A stretch of 64,000 nucleotides of DNA from Holacanthus passer (Eukaryota > Chordata > Actinopteri > Pomacanthidae), in assembly GCA_025331565.1 (NCBI GenBank), contig JAFREQ010000044.1, forward strand, positions 1,302,001 to 1,366,000, written 5' to 3'. The notes under the pieces were generated by a model. It was not told the origin of the DNA, searched no databases, and saw nothing but the letters and a program-made list of their open reading frames with translations. Made by a program: the position numbers and the translations under genes. Shown piece by piece: positions 44,496 through 57,956 of the stretch (its first letter is position 1; each line of letters opens with the position of its first letter).

Positions 44496-47400
44496 ATTTG
44501 TAAGTAATGCATATCCTATATACATCCATATACTGTGACGTTTATTGCACCTGTGTTGTACTTTATTGGCTTCAGAGTAGTCATATTGCAGTAGATCTAA
44601 GCCAAGAAAAAAAAGAAAAAGAGGGAGACAAATCCTTTTCAAAACACTGTAAATTAAAAAGCGACTTTTTCAAAATGTATTCACAATGTCTAAAGTATAA
44701 AGGATGATTTTTAACCCAAGGCAACTCATCTCCTCAAGTACCACACATTCAGAGGAATTTGTGAAACAACCATTCTGCAAGGTGCAAACCTTGTTTAATC
44801 GATATCATTATGAAAAATAGTTTCCAAATAGACAAAATGTTATGTAATAAGCTGCATGCAATGGCATGCTTGCCATCATTTAGAATAGAAATTACAATAT
44901 GTTGGCATAATGTGGATTATAATGAATTTTCTGTCAAACTCATCGTCTTTTCATTACTCTGGTTAATATCAATAGCTTAGTTGTGATTGCTCAGAATGTA
45001 AATTTAGTACAACGGCAGAAACTCTGATGCACAATGTAATTTATCTTGGAAAGATGCTCCATTTACTGAAGGTAGACTTGGACTTTAATGTGGTGAATAA
45101 AATTCATGTGAACTATGAGGCAATCCGATTTTTTTTTTATGTTAAACACAGACAAATAAAGATTACAAGAAGATGAGGTAACTTTGAATTTGGTTGGTGA
45201 GTGTCACCCTAGATCTTCATGAATAAATATAATTTCTTTCAACAATGACTTTGAATAATATGGGTATGTATTAGAGGAATGTTTGCTGATCACAAAGATG
45301 AATGTACCACTAATATTCTTGTCCAACCATCAAACTGAATTAAAAAGATTGCTGGAACCTGACCGAGAAATGAGGTAGTATTGTTAAAAAAGGGACAAAA
45401 GATTTCTTTGTTTCGTTTTTCTGTAGCTGCTCAATTTCTACTTAAGTTGTCGAGAATAAAGATTGTTTCGTGTACTTCAGAGATTCACATTCAGGTTTGG
45501 AGGAAAACATTTGTTTTTTTGGTCCCACTGGAGCAACAGAGTGCAAGGGGAATACAGTTATCGGTTTAAGATGTCTGGCCTCGAAGTCTCCCAACACTAG
45601 CATGGTTGAGAGTGATGGAGAGTGAAATGAACACTTGCTTTGGTGTTTTTCTGTTCAAACACCAAGTGCAGTGGGGGAGAAAACCTAATTGCTTGTCTTT
45701 TCAAAGAGGGAGACAGAACCCTGTGTAAGCAATTGGCTAGATTTTTCAGTAATTTACTTGATCCTTTCTCTCACCAGGGATCACAATAAACAATCAGTTT
45801 GAACAGACTACCATTTAGGACCTTGTTAAGTTCTGTTTCCTCATTCTAGATTGGTGTGATGATTGCACCAGAAACTCACCCAGCCGGGGTCGATTTATAG
45901 CTAAAAGAAAAATACTGTAAAGGAACTGGCACTTGTAAATCACATTGCTGTTTAAAACATCATTTGGCGCAAACATTTACTGTAGTTTATTTGCACTGAG
46001 TTAATTCTAAAGTACTTTAACGCTGCAAAATAAGTGTCAGTGAATTGAGATTGTCTAATTGATGCAAAGGAAACAGTAGCGATGATAATGCTATGATAAA
46101 AAGACGTTTTTCTTAGCTATATAGAAAACCTGACGCACATTAGGTCTGACTCCACATACAAACAAACAAAGGGATGTAAATCAGATAGCTGACCTAATGC
46201 TAACACTATCTGCAGTGTCTCTACATGTGAGGACAACAAGGACAGACCCAAGCTCAATCAGAGTCAGGCAGGACAAACAGCTGGGCTGGCTAATGTCCAA
46301 TTGAGACAGCTTTAAACAGTCCACCGACCTGGCAGTGACCCTCTAGCCAAAAATCTCTTTTCCTGGTGCCAGTCCAATAAGAGCAAAGCAGCATGATCAC
46401 AATAAAGGCCCCCCAAGACATGAGTATAATCGAGCACTTGTGGAAAATTTCTCTCCTTGTCTCTACGCCAAAAGCCTATTACACTGCAATCTTACCAAAA
46501 CACTGAAGTTTGTCAAGCCTTGTAAAAAATACTTTTTTTTTTAAAAAAGAAAATGGTTCCTCTGCAATTATTATCAGTGAGCCTACCTGTTAAAAGCTTT
46601 TAAAAATATTGAGGAATGCGACTGTACAGCTGGATGACAGTCAAATAGGAACAGAGATGAGAGTCTACGTTTCCCAAGAGCAAGGACACCAGGTACCAGG
46701 GTGGACAGAGTGTGCTCTGCCAAGAAGCAGCCTAACCTCCACCTAGAGAATTAAACAAATGAAAAGCTGCAGGAGCCAGGGTGTAAATCTGTCAATGAGA
46801 GACAAAGACATACACTCGACTGTTAAAATCACCTTGCTGTGCTACAACAGGTCCAGTCCTTGTCTGAATTACCAACACTGCATGACTGCACAAGCCGACG
46901 GACAGTCGAGACACAGCACGCAGTTACACAACATGAAATATGATACGAGGACATTACGTATTTTGCATGTAGTTCACATGGCATTTTTTTCTCACGTGAT
47001 AAATGTCAATAATATGTCAGCTTGGTGTAATGTCTCTGTTAAATAAGATAACCCACATAACCTAATTTCTGTGTTGCCCGTCACTCGCTAACAATCATGT
47101 CTAGCACTATGTGGGTGTGAGTCCACCTTCATGCACTCCCCATTAATATACAAAGGTGCTGCTTCACAATCAGCCACAGATAATGAGGTTGCATTATGTT
47201 TGATTCGGGGCTGCTTGAAGAGATTGAATAGTATGTGCTTGTGTCATGACTGATTAGGGTAAAGCTTGAATCCGTGCACATAATGATACCGCACTGTGTG
47301 AGTCAGAGTCGTACCACTGTAAGGAGATTTGTTTCATAAAGGAGATACTACTTAAGACAGGGAGCTGGAACATAGAGAGCTATTGAGTCTTTGTGCTATT

Positions 47401-50400
47401 CGCTGTTCACTCTCTCATCTTAATGTTTGATGTGCTTTCATGAAGTCTGCTGCTTCATCATCAGAAGCGGGTGTGTGTGTTTGTGGAGACAAATAATCTG
47501 TGCACACAGTGACATTGTGGGGACTCGCCTCCTGGTCCTCGAAAGGTTAACTATTTATTTTGGGGATAAGTTGGTTTTAAGGTTAAGGTTCACTAGTTTA
47601 AAGTTTATTTTAAAGCGTGAAGCATGTGGTGTTTATGGTTTTGAGCTTGTATGATGAGTGGTAGGGGTGGTAAGTGTGTGTGTTTTCATGCAGTGGGAGG
47701 TTTGTGTGTCTGTGTGAGTGGTTTGGTTTTTGATGATGATGTACCTGTTTCTGGGTCAGTTTTCTAAATGTGGTTCTAAATGACTCACATAGGGGTGATA
47801 TTAGCGTGTGATGATGGCAGTGAGCTTTTTTGTGGCGCAGCCCAGGGTGAAATGGGTGACTGATTTTACTACTGCAGTGCATTGGATGAGGCACGAAGGC
47901 AGGCAAGCGGTCTGCGTGGTAATTGGTTAACAGATGGAACGTCGGGTAGAGAAGCGTATGAGGTCAGCAGCCGGACTCTCAGACTGGCACTATGTCCCTG
48001 TCATGATTGACCCCTGAGGTACAGAGGGTGTGTCAGCATGGTCTTAACTTTTCAACTGGAATGCCCTTTTATGTATTTGTACATATGCAAACACACATTA
48101 CCTTCCTGATAGAAAACAGAAAGTCCAGTACAGTACAGTAGATTCAAAAATCACAACAAAAAATGTGCAGATTTTAATATATGATATTGTATTTTATGCA
48201 GCAGTCATTTTCATGACAGCCCTTTCTAGCATTATAGACTAAATGTCACAATGCCCCTGACTCCTCACTGGTTGACACTCCTACAGGGGAAGCTTTCATC
48301 CCTTGAATGATGTTTGTTTTCTATTTTTTTTAAGCATTGAAATCATAGATGGGCCTGTTCTACATTTTGTTGTCGAAAACATGAGAGTTTAAGTATTTTG
48401 CAGATGTTTCAGAGGGCAGGGGATAATCTCTCTTTCAATTTGGATTGTCAAAGTCAGACAGGAAAGTATGGTAACCTTGGTATTTAGTCCATGTTATAAA
48501 TGACCACTTAGTCATTCAGAGGCACAGACTGACCACTACTTCTGCTCCAGGGTTTTATGGACTCTAAATGACCTCTGTTGCTGTTTTCTGTCTTGTTGAA
48601 AACCCAGCGGCTTGCTGGCCTAAAATGACCATTAGCAATCCCAAGGTCTGAGCTGGCTGACTCTAGGGCAGCTCATAATCATCATTAGAAAGGTCTTAAA
48701 GGTCTTTTGGGACCGAGTACTAAATACAGTTGTAAGGGCTTTCTCATTTATACAGACATGGTTAACCTGGCATCTAACCAGCAGCCAGCTGTACTCAGGG
48801 ACTGATTACTTTTTCATACATGCAGGAGGAAGGGAGAGTAGATTTACATGTGTCCTCTGAGCCTGTGGTATCCCTTTTTGACCCTAATTCTCTCTTCCAG
48901 ACTATTTCACAATGACTGACTGATGCACAAATGATTTCACAAAATATTAAGTGTGCTCATATAACATATAGGATGTTATTTGTCTGCTTGCTGTCAACAG
49001 TGTATGGAAGGATCAGCTTGACTGGTGGGATGAATATCATCCCTATATCGCATTCTCTCCCCCACTTTCTCTCTTTCCTTCTGTGTGAGTGTGCTGGAGG
49101 GTGCAGGACTCCCAGAGGTTTATGTCTGTGACTCTAAGCAAGAGTGACATTTCTCTGACAACACCCAGAACAGGCGCACACATGCACACGCGCACGCAGC
49201 CTCTCTTTCACACACACATTGTCTGTCTCCCTTCCTCCCTCCCCTTTGCTCTCTAGTTGTCAGCAGTGGGATCCACGACAGACAAAGAGCCAAACAACGC
49301 ATTGAATCGATACCAACAAACATGGCTGAGGCTTTTTAGCCTATCGTAGGTTATCGTTTGAGTGACAGATGCCAATTAGAGCATAGACGCGCTTGATCAT
49401 CTGGTCAGCGCAGGACACATTGCCACCAGTAATAAGGGTAACAACACATGTTACCCCGGTAACTGCCACCACGGGACTCACCCAATGAATTTTTTTGTCC
49501 ATCTGCTCTTTTTTGCATTGCAGTAGGCACCTCCTGACCAGTTTTCTGTACGACCTTGCTTTCCCCTGCTCGATGAATCTTTTATGAGCCTGGCAATGTG
49601 GGTTTCTGTGTAGAAGATTGGAATATAAATATGGCTGTTGCGCCTAGAGCTCCTCTTCCCGCTCTGATACAAAAGCTTTCATAAGACTGAGCAGATTGGG
49701 CAAGCTGCTACTTGAACGGTGCTCTTCACATCTCTGCGCTTTTATCGGAGGACACACGTCCCATATCAGAGAGTGTTATGCATTCTCAAACACCAGACAT
49801 AGATTCTGCCTCCACCTGCTCGTTCACATGGCTGGACAACATACCACACCCCCGGGAAATCTTGTTTCCTTTCAAAAGGTTTGTTTTTTTACGTGCGATT
49901 CTTTGCGGAGATTTTGCATAGTTTTCTCTTCGAAAGCCCCAGTTAATTAGAGATTGCTCACATTCATGTTATGGAGCAGCAACTGAATTTGAGGTCATAA
50001 GAAAGTAAATCTTGGTTGAACTTCTACTTCTGCTCTTCCTGTCTCTCTCTCTATTTATCTCATTTTTGCTATGTTCTTTCCCTCTCCTCCTATTTTACAT
50101 GATCTTTGTTACTTTATTCCAGAGAATCCTCTCCGTCGCATGTGAGTGTGGCAGCATCGGCTCTCATGTTAAAGGCTAACTCAATTGCAGGGCTTTCATT
50201 TTGGGGAATGAAGGATGAGAGCTATGCGGCGCAGCAGAAGCGGGTGGCAAGAGGAACCATTTAATCGATGTGTTTTCCGCGTGGCACTGTCACAGCCACT
50301 CAGTAGGGCCATTGATGAGGGAGGCTCTCTCTGACTGCGCCAAGGCTTAAAGGCTCCAGTCAGGGAGGCGTGGGAGCCCCAGCAGCTACCAGACACTGCT

Positions 50401-53400
50401 GCATATCAAGCAGGCTGGCAGAGCTGCTCTCTGCAGCCCCACGGTGAGCAGGGTAGAGAGGTCCTTTGATAGAGACACTACATGTAGGAGAGGGGAGATA
50501 ACAAGATGCTCCAGTAGAAGGAACACCAGCTTACATTACATTATGCTGCCTGATTCTAAACCCCTGGGATTCCTCCAAGTCTACAAAACACACACAGACA
50601 CAGTAGTGTGTAATATGGGATGTGAGCAGTACATCTGGAAGTAGGAGTCACAACTAGAGACTGTCATACATTCACATGCTGCTAATTGGGAATTCAGTAC
50701 TTATCATAATAAAGAAAAAGTGAAATAGAATTTTATCTGTAGCATTGATGACATTTACTGAAAGAAATTTGATGTAGCTTTGATGGATTACACAAAATTG
50801 GAGGGAAATGATGTAACACGCTGACTTTCGCATTAATTTTTTATAGATCAGAAGGCTCGGATTTAGATAAGCATATTAGTCAAAAGGAACTTTTCAAAGT
50901 GAGTCCTGTGTCTTTAGCAGCACCACGAATCCATTGCTTATGAGGAGCATTTGATCATTTAGAATAACAGAACAAACAAACAAAATGTGCTTTTGAAACA
51001 ATGGCCTTGAGCTTGCCCTGAGTTCTCTGCGTACAACATTTTCACCTTCTCTTTTCAATAATCCACAGCCTCAGTCACACAAAGACAGCCTGTACAAAAA
51101 GAAAATTTATTTCTTCTATACTCTAAGAAAAGCATCCTTCTGCCCCTCTAGTCTCTTGGCAATGGGTATGCATATGTGTTTCTAAATGATGTTAAAGCTG
51201 TGTACGGCTAAGAAAAGTGTAGGATTAAAATGGCTTTATGTGCATCGCGAATAAACACCAGCATATATTGTATATATTTAACATGCATTTAGTATCACAC
51301 ACACATGCTGTATACAAACGCTGTGAATGGAAGATGCTGTGGTGATCAGGGTTCGTGGGCAGTGTCAAAGTACAAAGTGAGAGGATGTGAACTGGGTTTG
51401 AATTAGTGCCCAGTGGAGTAGCTGAGCAGGGCAGCATGGCTGGGAAGTGAGTGAGAGAGTGAAGAGGAAAAGACAGAGTGGAGTTACTGGAAATGAAAAT
51501 TGGAGATTGCAGGCAGGGATAGAGGGAGAAATAGACAGAGAGAGCGCCTTCTGACTGTGCCTGCCGACTGTGCCTGCAGGGTTATTATCTCTCCCATCCT
51601 AACCAAAAGGAGAATAATAATTAGAGGCCTATCACTCCATCACCATGATTTTATTCCCCTCACTGGCACTGACACTCCTTGCAGATTGTCTTTAATTAGC
51701 TCCACATTGCTTAATCAATACGGTCGTGACCATGACAAAACAATGGCATGTGCATCCTGTCGCTCTGGCAGGAGAGACACCGGAAGCAGCAGGAAGAAAG
51801 GATGAAGTGTTGACAGACAAGATGAGAGAAGAAAATGATCTAGAGTGGCATTTCTGTGGGAGGGGGAAAAAAGAAACGTCATGCTCTGATAAAAACCTGC
51901 TCTCATGATGATTAGAGTCTGCACTTGTTTATCTACTACTGAGTTTGTGTGCATGCAGACGTGTAGCAAGATATATATGTCTGCCTCTTGCAGCATCACA
52001 GGGTGAGAGACGCACAACCCAGCATCGCAGCGCTTCGTGATGTAGTCACAAAATTAAATATAAAGGTTTCGTGTACATGGCCACAAATTGGCCACTGGTT
52101 TGTGATGCTCAACCTTCAAATGCAAATTTTGTGTCAATGTACATGAATCCTACAGATTAAATTTATTTCCTAAGCAAATTTTTTTATTAACATTTTATTA
52201 ATTTCACAGTCCTTCCCTAACCTTAACCAAAGTGAATCCTATTGATCCAATAACATTAGTAAGTCTTTTGTTGCCTGAACCTAACCGCAGAGTGGACATG
52301 GTGGATTCTGGTGTCACAGTCCTGCACATCACACTTCCTTGTGACACCTAAATGTAGCGTTTCATTCACACTAAGAAAAGATATTTGTGCTGACTGTCGC
52401 GAAAGAAAAGGACAATTTGCACCCATATTCTCAAATCCTGTAAATTTAATTTCGTGACAATTTCACTAACTGCCATGATACCAAGTTGAAAAGCGAGCAG
52501 GTGGAAGTCTCTGCTCAGCTGTGTATGATGCAGCTGTGAAAGTCCTATCACGTCAGACAATGCTATGGGATCTAATGCAGTAATCCTCGTTATATTTTCG
52601 AGCAGCAGAGCAGAGTGCTTCAGCCACACTAATGGTGATGTGATGAATAGGTATTCAGGAGAGGTCTCTCTCTTTAAGCCTTAGTGCCTCAGGCTACTGG
52701 CCCTCTCAGGCCCAGCTCTCATCTCTTACTCCTCTCAGTGAAAGTAACAGCATGCAGTGTGCTGCTGCAGGGATCTTCAGAGAGAGCACTTCTCACTTGT
52801 CAGGCATATTTTTCTACTTGGTATGTTCTGGATCGATTTCTGCAGCTGCCATGCTTAAATCTGTGTTGATGTTATCCAAACAGCCCTGAACAAGACTATT
52901 AAATGTGAACAGTGAGACGCGGATTTGTCCCTCTGCATAATATTAGATGCTTTTACAACGTCAAACAAGGTGAATATTTGTTGATTCAGACAAGTGCCTC
53001 TAAATGAAGAGCATTAAGTTGAAATTAAAAAAAACGTCTTATGGACTGCAAGGGACAAGAGTGTACAGTCCTCCTATAAATGAGCCTTTGTTTTTCAAAT
53101 TGACACAAATGTGCAGTTGTTTTGCAGAGCAGGTGTGAGAATGTGTTGCCCTTTCAATATCATTATTGAAGAGTATTTCTGTCATTGTTATCGCCCATGC
53201 TTAAAGGTTGGATCTCATTTTGAATGTGCCCCTGTCCATTTTACGTGAGGCAATAGTGAACAATAATATGTCACAGGAGGAATGAGCAGTGGAGCCACAG
53301 ACTGCCATGCCTTCAAGACAGAAAATGAAAATGTTTATGTTAACGATTAGCGAAGGAAGCGCCTCCTTAAGGAAAAAAATCATTTCCAATTCCCTCCTTG

Positions 53401-54750
53401 CGCCGCATGGAATATTAATGCAGGGAATGGCCTTTCTGATATCATATCTCCCAGGCTGCACGCACAAATATCATCATTAAGCACCGTAGATCTGTGTCGT
53501 GCTCGGAGTGAAGACCGCGCTGCTCAGCATCCTGCATCAACTGGAATCCTCCCGACCAAGACACGGACATATTGTTATAGAAATCCACACAGCAACTGTT
53601 TGTGTTTCAATACATAAACTCACATATTCCCAAGAACACACATCCCATAATGGAGAGCAGAGCTGATTTTGGGAGGAGAGCTGAATTAAGCTAGTAATAC
53701 AGAACATGTCACTACATTCGCCGTCCACTTTATTGCCTTGTACCTGCTGAACATTGCATCTGTTGCTGAGAGATCCAGCCTGATGATCCAATGCAACCCC
53801 CTGTGGTGAAGCACCAGGCTCTATGACCACTCTTTACCATTATAGCCTACCTCTCCTCCTTCCTCCCACCAACGCCTTCCCACTCATAATACTTCTCATC
53901 TCACACTTGGCTAACTCTGCAGAATATTACCCCTCTATAATATTCAACGTACAGCCGCTCTCCTCTCTGCTCTGTATACTCATTTTCTCCCGTTTGTTGA
54001 TATTTTCGTGTCTGTTTGTTTGTTTAATCACTGAACGGATCAGTGGCTCCTCATTTTGACGATTCATCCGAGACTTTGCAGATTATATGGTTGAAATCAT
54101 CGGCGGGGTGCTGGGGGAAGGTACCAGAAAGGATAACACAAGACTGTTTATTTATACTAATCATTCTTTCTACTATATCCACCAGCAAGGCAAAACTCTG
54201 TAAAAGCACACAATGACAAGCTAATTTGTTTATCTACGAGATTCTCCTTACCATTTTTGCCCATAACTCCATGTGGCTGTAAATGTAATATTCAGTTAGA
54301 GGCTGTTTTGGGATTTCTCTCTGCTGCACACTGTGCCTGTGTTGTACTAATGTGTCCCTAATTAAATGTTACAGCTTCTCTGAGCATTAATGACCTGAAG
54401 ACAGAGGATACAAATGGAAGCTTCAGTGTGAGCTCTGACAAAGAAGCTGGACACAAGACTGCAGGCTGGTTCTGTCCCTTTATTAGTAATATGTAGTTAT
54501 AGCTGATGGGCTCTGGTCATTGTTTGCTCTTGACCATGTTGAGTGCAGAGCATTAAGATTTTTTTTCACAATTGGCTGCTGCAAACTCTCAATCAACCAG
54601 ACTGTAATTGGCAGGATCTCACCACTCCTCTCTGGTCCTGTTAGTTTCGCTGTTGCCGACGTGGCAGAAAACAGACAAGATGTAAATTCATCACCTCAGG
54701 GAGTTTCAAATGCATCACCATCCTTTTCTCTCTTTTTCTGTTTTTCTCAC

Positions 54751-54777
54751 TGTCTCTCTCTCTCTCTCTCTCTCTCC
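54751..54777. repeat. (TC)n microsatellite
   Basis: Thirteen uninterrupted TC units within a wider pyrimidine-rich stretch. Confidence 0.88.
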
Positions 54778-57700
54778 TAAACATCACAGTCTCTTCTATA
54801 ACCTTTTTGTCTGTCTCTTGTGTTATTCTTTGGCTTATTTTCCCCTTGTGTAACCTACCTATCATGGTGATACCTTGGCTGTGTGATATGTGTAAACAAT
54901 GACTCAGACAGAGACCAAATGAGAAAACGCAGATGCTTTGCCCACTGGTTGTCTCTTTAGTCATCTAACAAGGCACCGGGTGTATGGCACCTCAGATCGG
55001 CTCTCAGCTCTTCGGCAGATATAGATGAATACATCATTGATGAAACACAGCACTTTGCCAGTACAGTAATGAAACAATGGAATGGCACACAACTCCAGCA
55101 GGGCAGATGCTCTCAGCAGCAAAAGCAATATTCTTTATAGATGGCTAATATAGATTTGTAAATATTACCGTGCCAAAATAGATTTGTTTTTACCAATTGA
55201 GCTGTCTAAAACTGAGCTGCTATAAAAGCTACTAAAATAATGTGGTTGCCAGCACGCAGTGCAACGCAGTTACCATCTGGATGGAAAAACTCAATTATTC
55301 TGGGTGATAGTGACAAGGCCAATACCACAAGTTCAGTGAAGGGCATTTTGAAGAGGCGAGTGGCCATGGGGGGCAGTCTCAATTAGCAGGCTTTCTTTGA
55401 GCCTCAGCTACCTTTCTGCCGGGCTGAAGACTCCCAATTTGCTGTCAGTAATTACTCCATTTACAGGAATAGCTTTCCCTACGCAACAGAGAGAATGTTT
55501 GATTAGCTGGGTGGGAGAAAAGGTCAGGATGTGGCAGTGGCTTTCTGCTGTTGGATCCAGAAAAGGGTGGGTTTTGTGGGACATTGGTAATCAGGTCATG
55601 GAGCCAGGAAATGATCATAGTAATTGTGTGTGTGAATGCGTATTTGTATGCATGTGCGTATGTGTGAGTGCTTCTGTGTGTGTGGGCAATTCAACTGGGC
55701 ACATTTGCCACAGGAAGTGCTGCACTGAGCCGTATTCAGCTGGTGCTGTTGGCTTGAGTAGGTGCAGAACAGTGGAAAGAGCCATGCTGTGCCGCAGAAT
55801 GCATGGCAGCTGATTGCCGCATGTACTTCTTGTCTATTGCTTTGATCAAGCCTTTTCTTTAGCAAGCCTCCAGTATGCTTGTCCCTGATTGGGCTGTCTG
55901 ATATTCAGCCATATACCATTCATTCATACCAAATATCCTATAAGTAACAATGTGTCCATTTAATGCAGGCAGATAAGAATATATTGTCTTTAGTGTTGTA
56001 AAATTAGTATCTCTTTACAAGTAGAGATTTGAAAGACCAATTTATGTTTACAATTAATTGCAAACATCAAAGGTTTGGAGGCCTGGTATGAATCTTTGTC
56101 TTTGATTCGGTACAGTCAGATGACTGTATTTTTGAATGGTCTTACTTGGGAGAATGGTTATGCTTTTAAGTTGTAGAAAGTCCTCTTTCCAAATAGATGC
56201 TATTTTGTATGAAAGGTTTGCAAAAAAAAAAAAAAGGTTTGTACATAGAGAACAAAATGCAGTACAATGGTTCAACCAGGATGACGATTGAAAGAGCAGA
56301 AAGAGAAAAAGATTGGCAAAAGAAACTGGAAGCTCAGCACCAAAATCTGTGAGGATTTAAATAAGAACAGGTTCCTGTTTCAGTGTCAAGTGCTCAATCA
56401 ATGTCTATAACAAGCTGTAATTAGCAGGCGTGTTGCTTTAAGCTATTGTTAAAACTTCAAAATAAAAATAGAAGATTAGTCAAGTGATAGCACTATTGGA
56501 ATTGAATCAGCTGAACATAGACTAAAAAATCACAGCTTAAATAAATTCAGTCAGGGTCCAACGAAAAATGGGTTCTCCAAATATTTGGAGCCCAACTGCA
56601 AACACTGTTGTGGTTTAATAATGATTAGGTCAATTACACTTTTCTGGACTGGAAAGCAAATTCAGAATTGAATGGGGGAAAAAATGGTCACAGTATTCTC
56701 TCTGTCATATTGACTAAATGGAAGTTTTATCATTTAATTATTCTTCTTTTGGGGCCAAAGTAATTTCAATTGTAAATAATATATTTGGTGCTATTACAAT
56801 AGCAATAATGGAAAGAAAGAAGAAAAAGATCAATGTAGTAGGTTTTTTGAACGGTAGTGTATTATGAGTGCATCTTCAGTGTGGGCTGATTAGCTGGACC
56901 CTACGGGCAACTCTGTAAAGACAATGGATGGACTCACCACAGGGTACTGTAGGTGTGTTACAGTCAATACAGTCAGGCAGACACACTTACTATATTGATT
57001 TTCTTTCTCACGCTTTCCCCCTGGAAGGACAGATTCTCACCCGTTAACAGCCATTATTGTAGTTAAGCACTATTGGGTTGAGCCACGGGCAGCGACGCTG
57101 TTTGTTCCTTACTTTTGTTTCATACACTAGTGACCGAGATACTGTATATTTTGTGCATGTCACAGCTCAAACTGGGTCTCTCACACAACACTGTGGCAAC
57201 CATCATTAGAGGGTATTGTAGACGTTTCACAGCTCAGTGGAGAGCAAGCATAGCTCATGCAAGTGGACACAAATACGGAGAAGCATTGACACACACCGAC
57301 AAATCTATGCATGCATATGTAAACACATAAATGGACACATTTTTACACATAAGCTTTCCATGCACGCACATAAAAACACGCAGGTCTCATAGTCAAATGC
57401 GCACAATCTCATGATATTTTCATTGTCTTTGTGGTGATTATAGTGCGTAGTCTTGTAAAACTGTGCTGATGCAAGCTGAACATGCAAGGTTATTGACTCC
57501 CATGTAAGGTCTTCATGCATCATCATGTCATGATTCATCTCCCGTCATTTACTTCTGTGGGACAGAGGTCCTTCTTCATTTGTCGTGAATGCCCACTGCT
57601 TAAATTATTGAACATATTCAACTCAATAGGATGTGTTCTCTGTACTTTATGCATGCAGGGGTCGATGCATGTGTACTCTATAGTTCTCCTGTGGTTTCAG

Positions 57701-57848
57701 TCGCTACTATAAAATGTAAAAGCCCAGATGAGTTTCCTTAATCAAAGGCCCACAGGAGCCGTTAATAGATTAAACACTCCATGTTGAAAGCACACCACTG
57801 TTTGCCTGCCTGAACCCTGGGGGACAGCCTATTTATGCCATTTAAATA

Positions 57849-57956
57849 GTTGCCATGGTAATGAGGTCACACTTTGTTTAAGTTGATTTTGATCTTGATA
57901 TATTTAGAAGGCAGTGGGCCTCCATGTCCATCATCTAATTAATGAATTATGACTCA
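57849..57956. promoter_or_regulatory. Candidate intronic enhancer with X-box, homeodomain and AP-1/MAF-like motifs
   Basis: GTTGCCATGGTAA (57849-57861) is an almost perfect palindromic RFX X-box. It is followed by GAGGTCA, TAATTAATGAATTA (57936-57949) and TGACTCA (57950-57956). The cluster sits in sequence with no repeats, as conserved enhancers often do. No function can be shown from one genome. Confidence 0.4.
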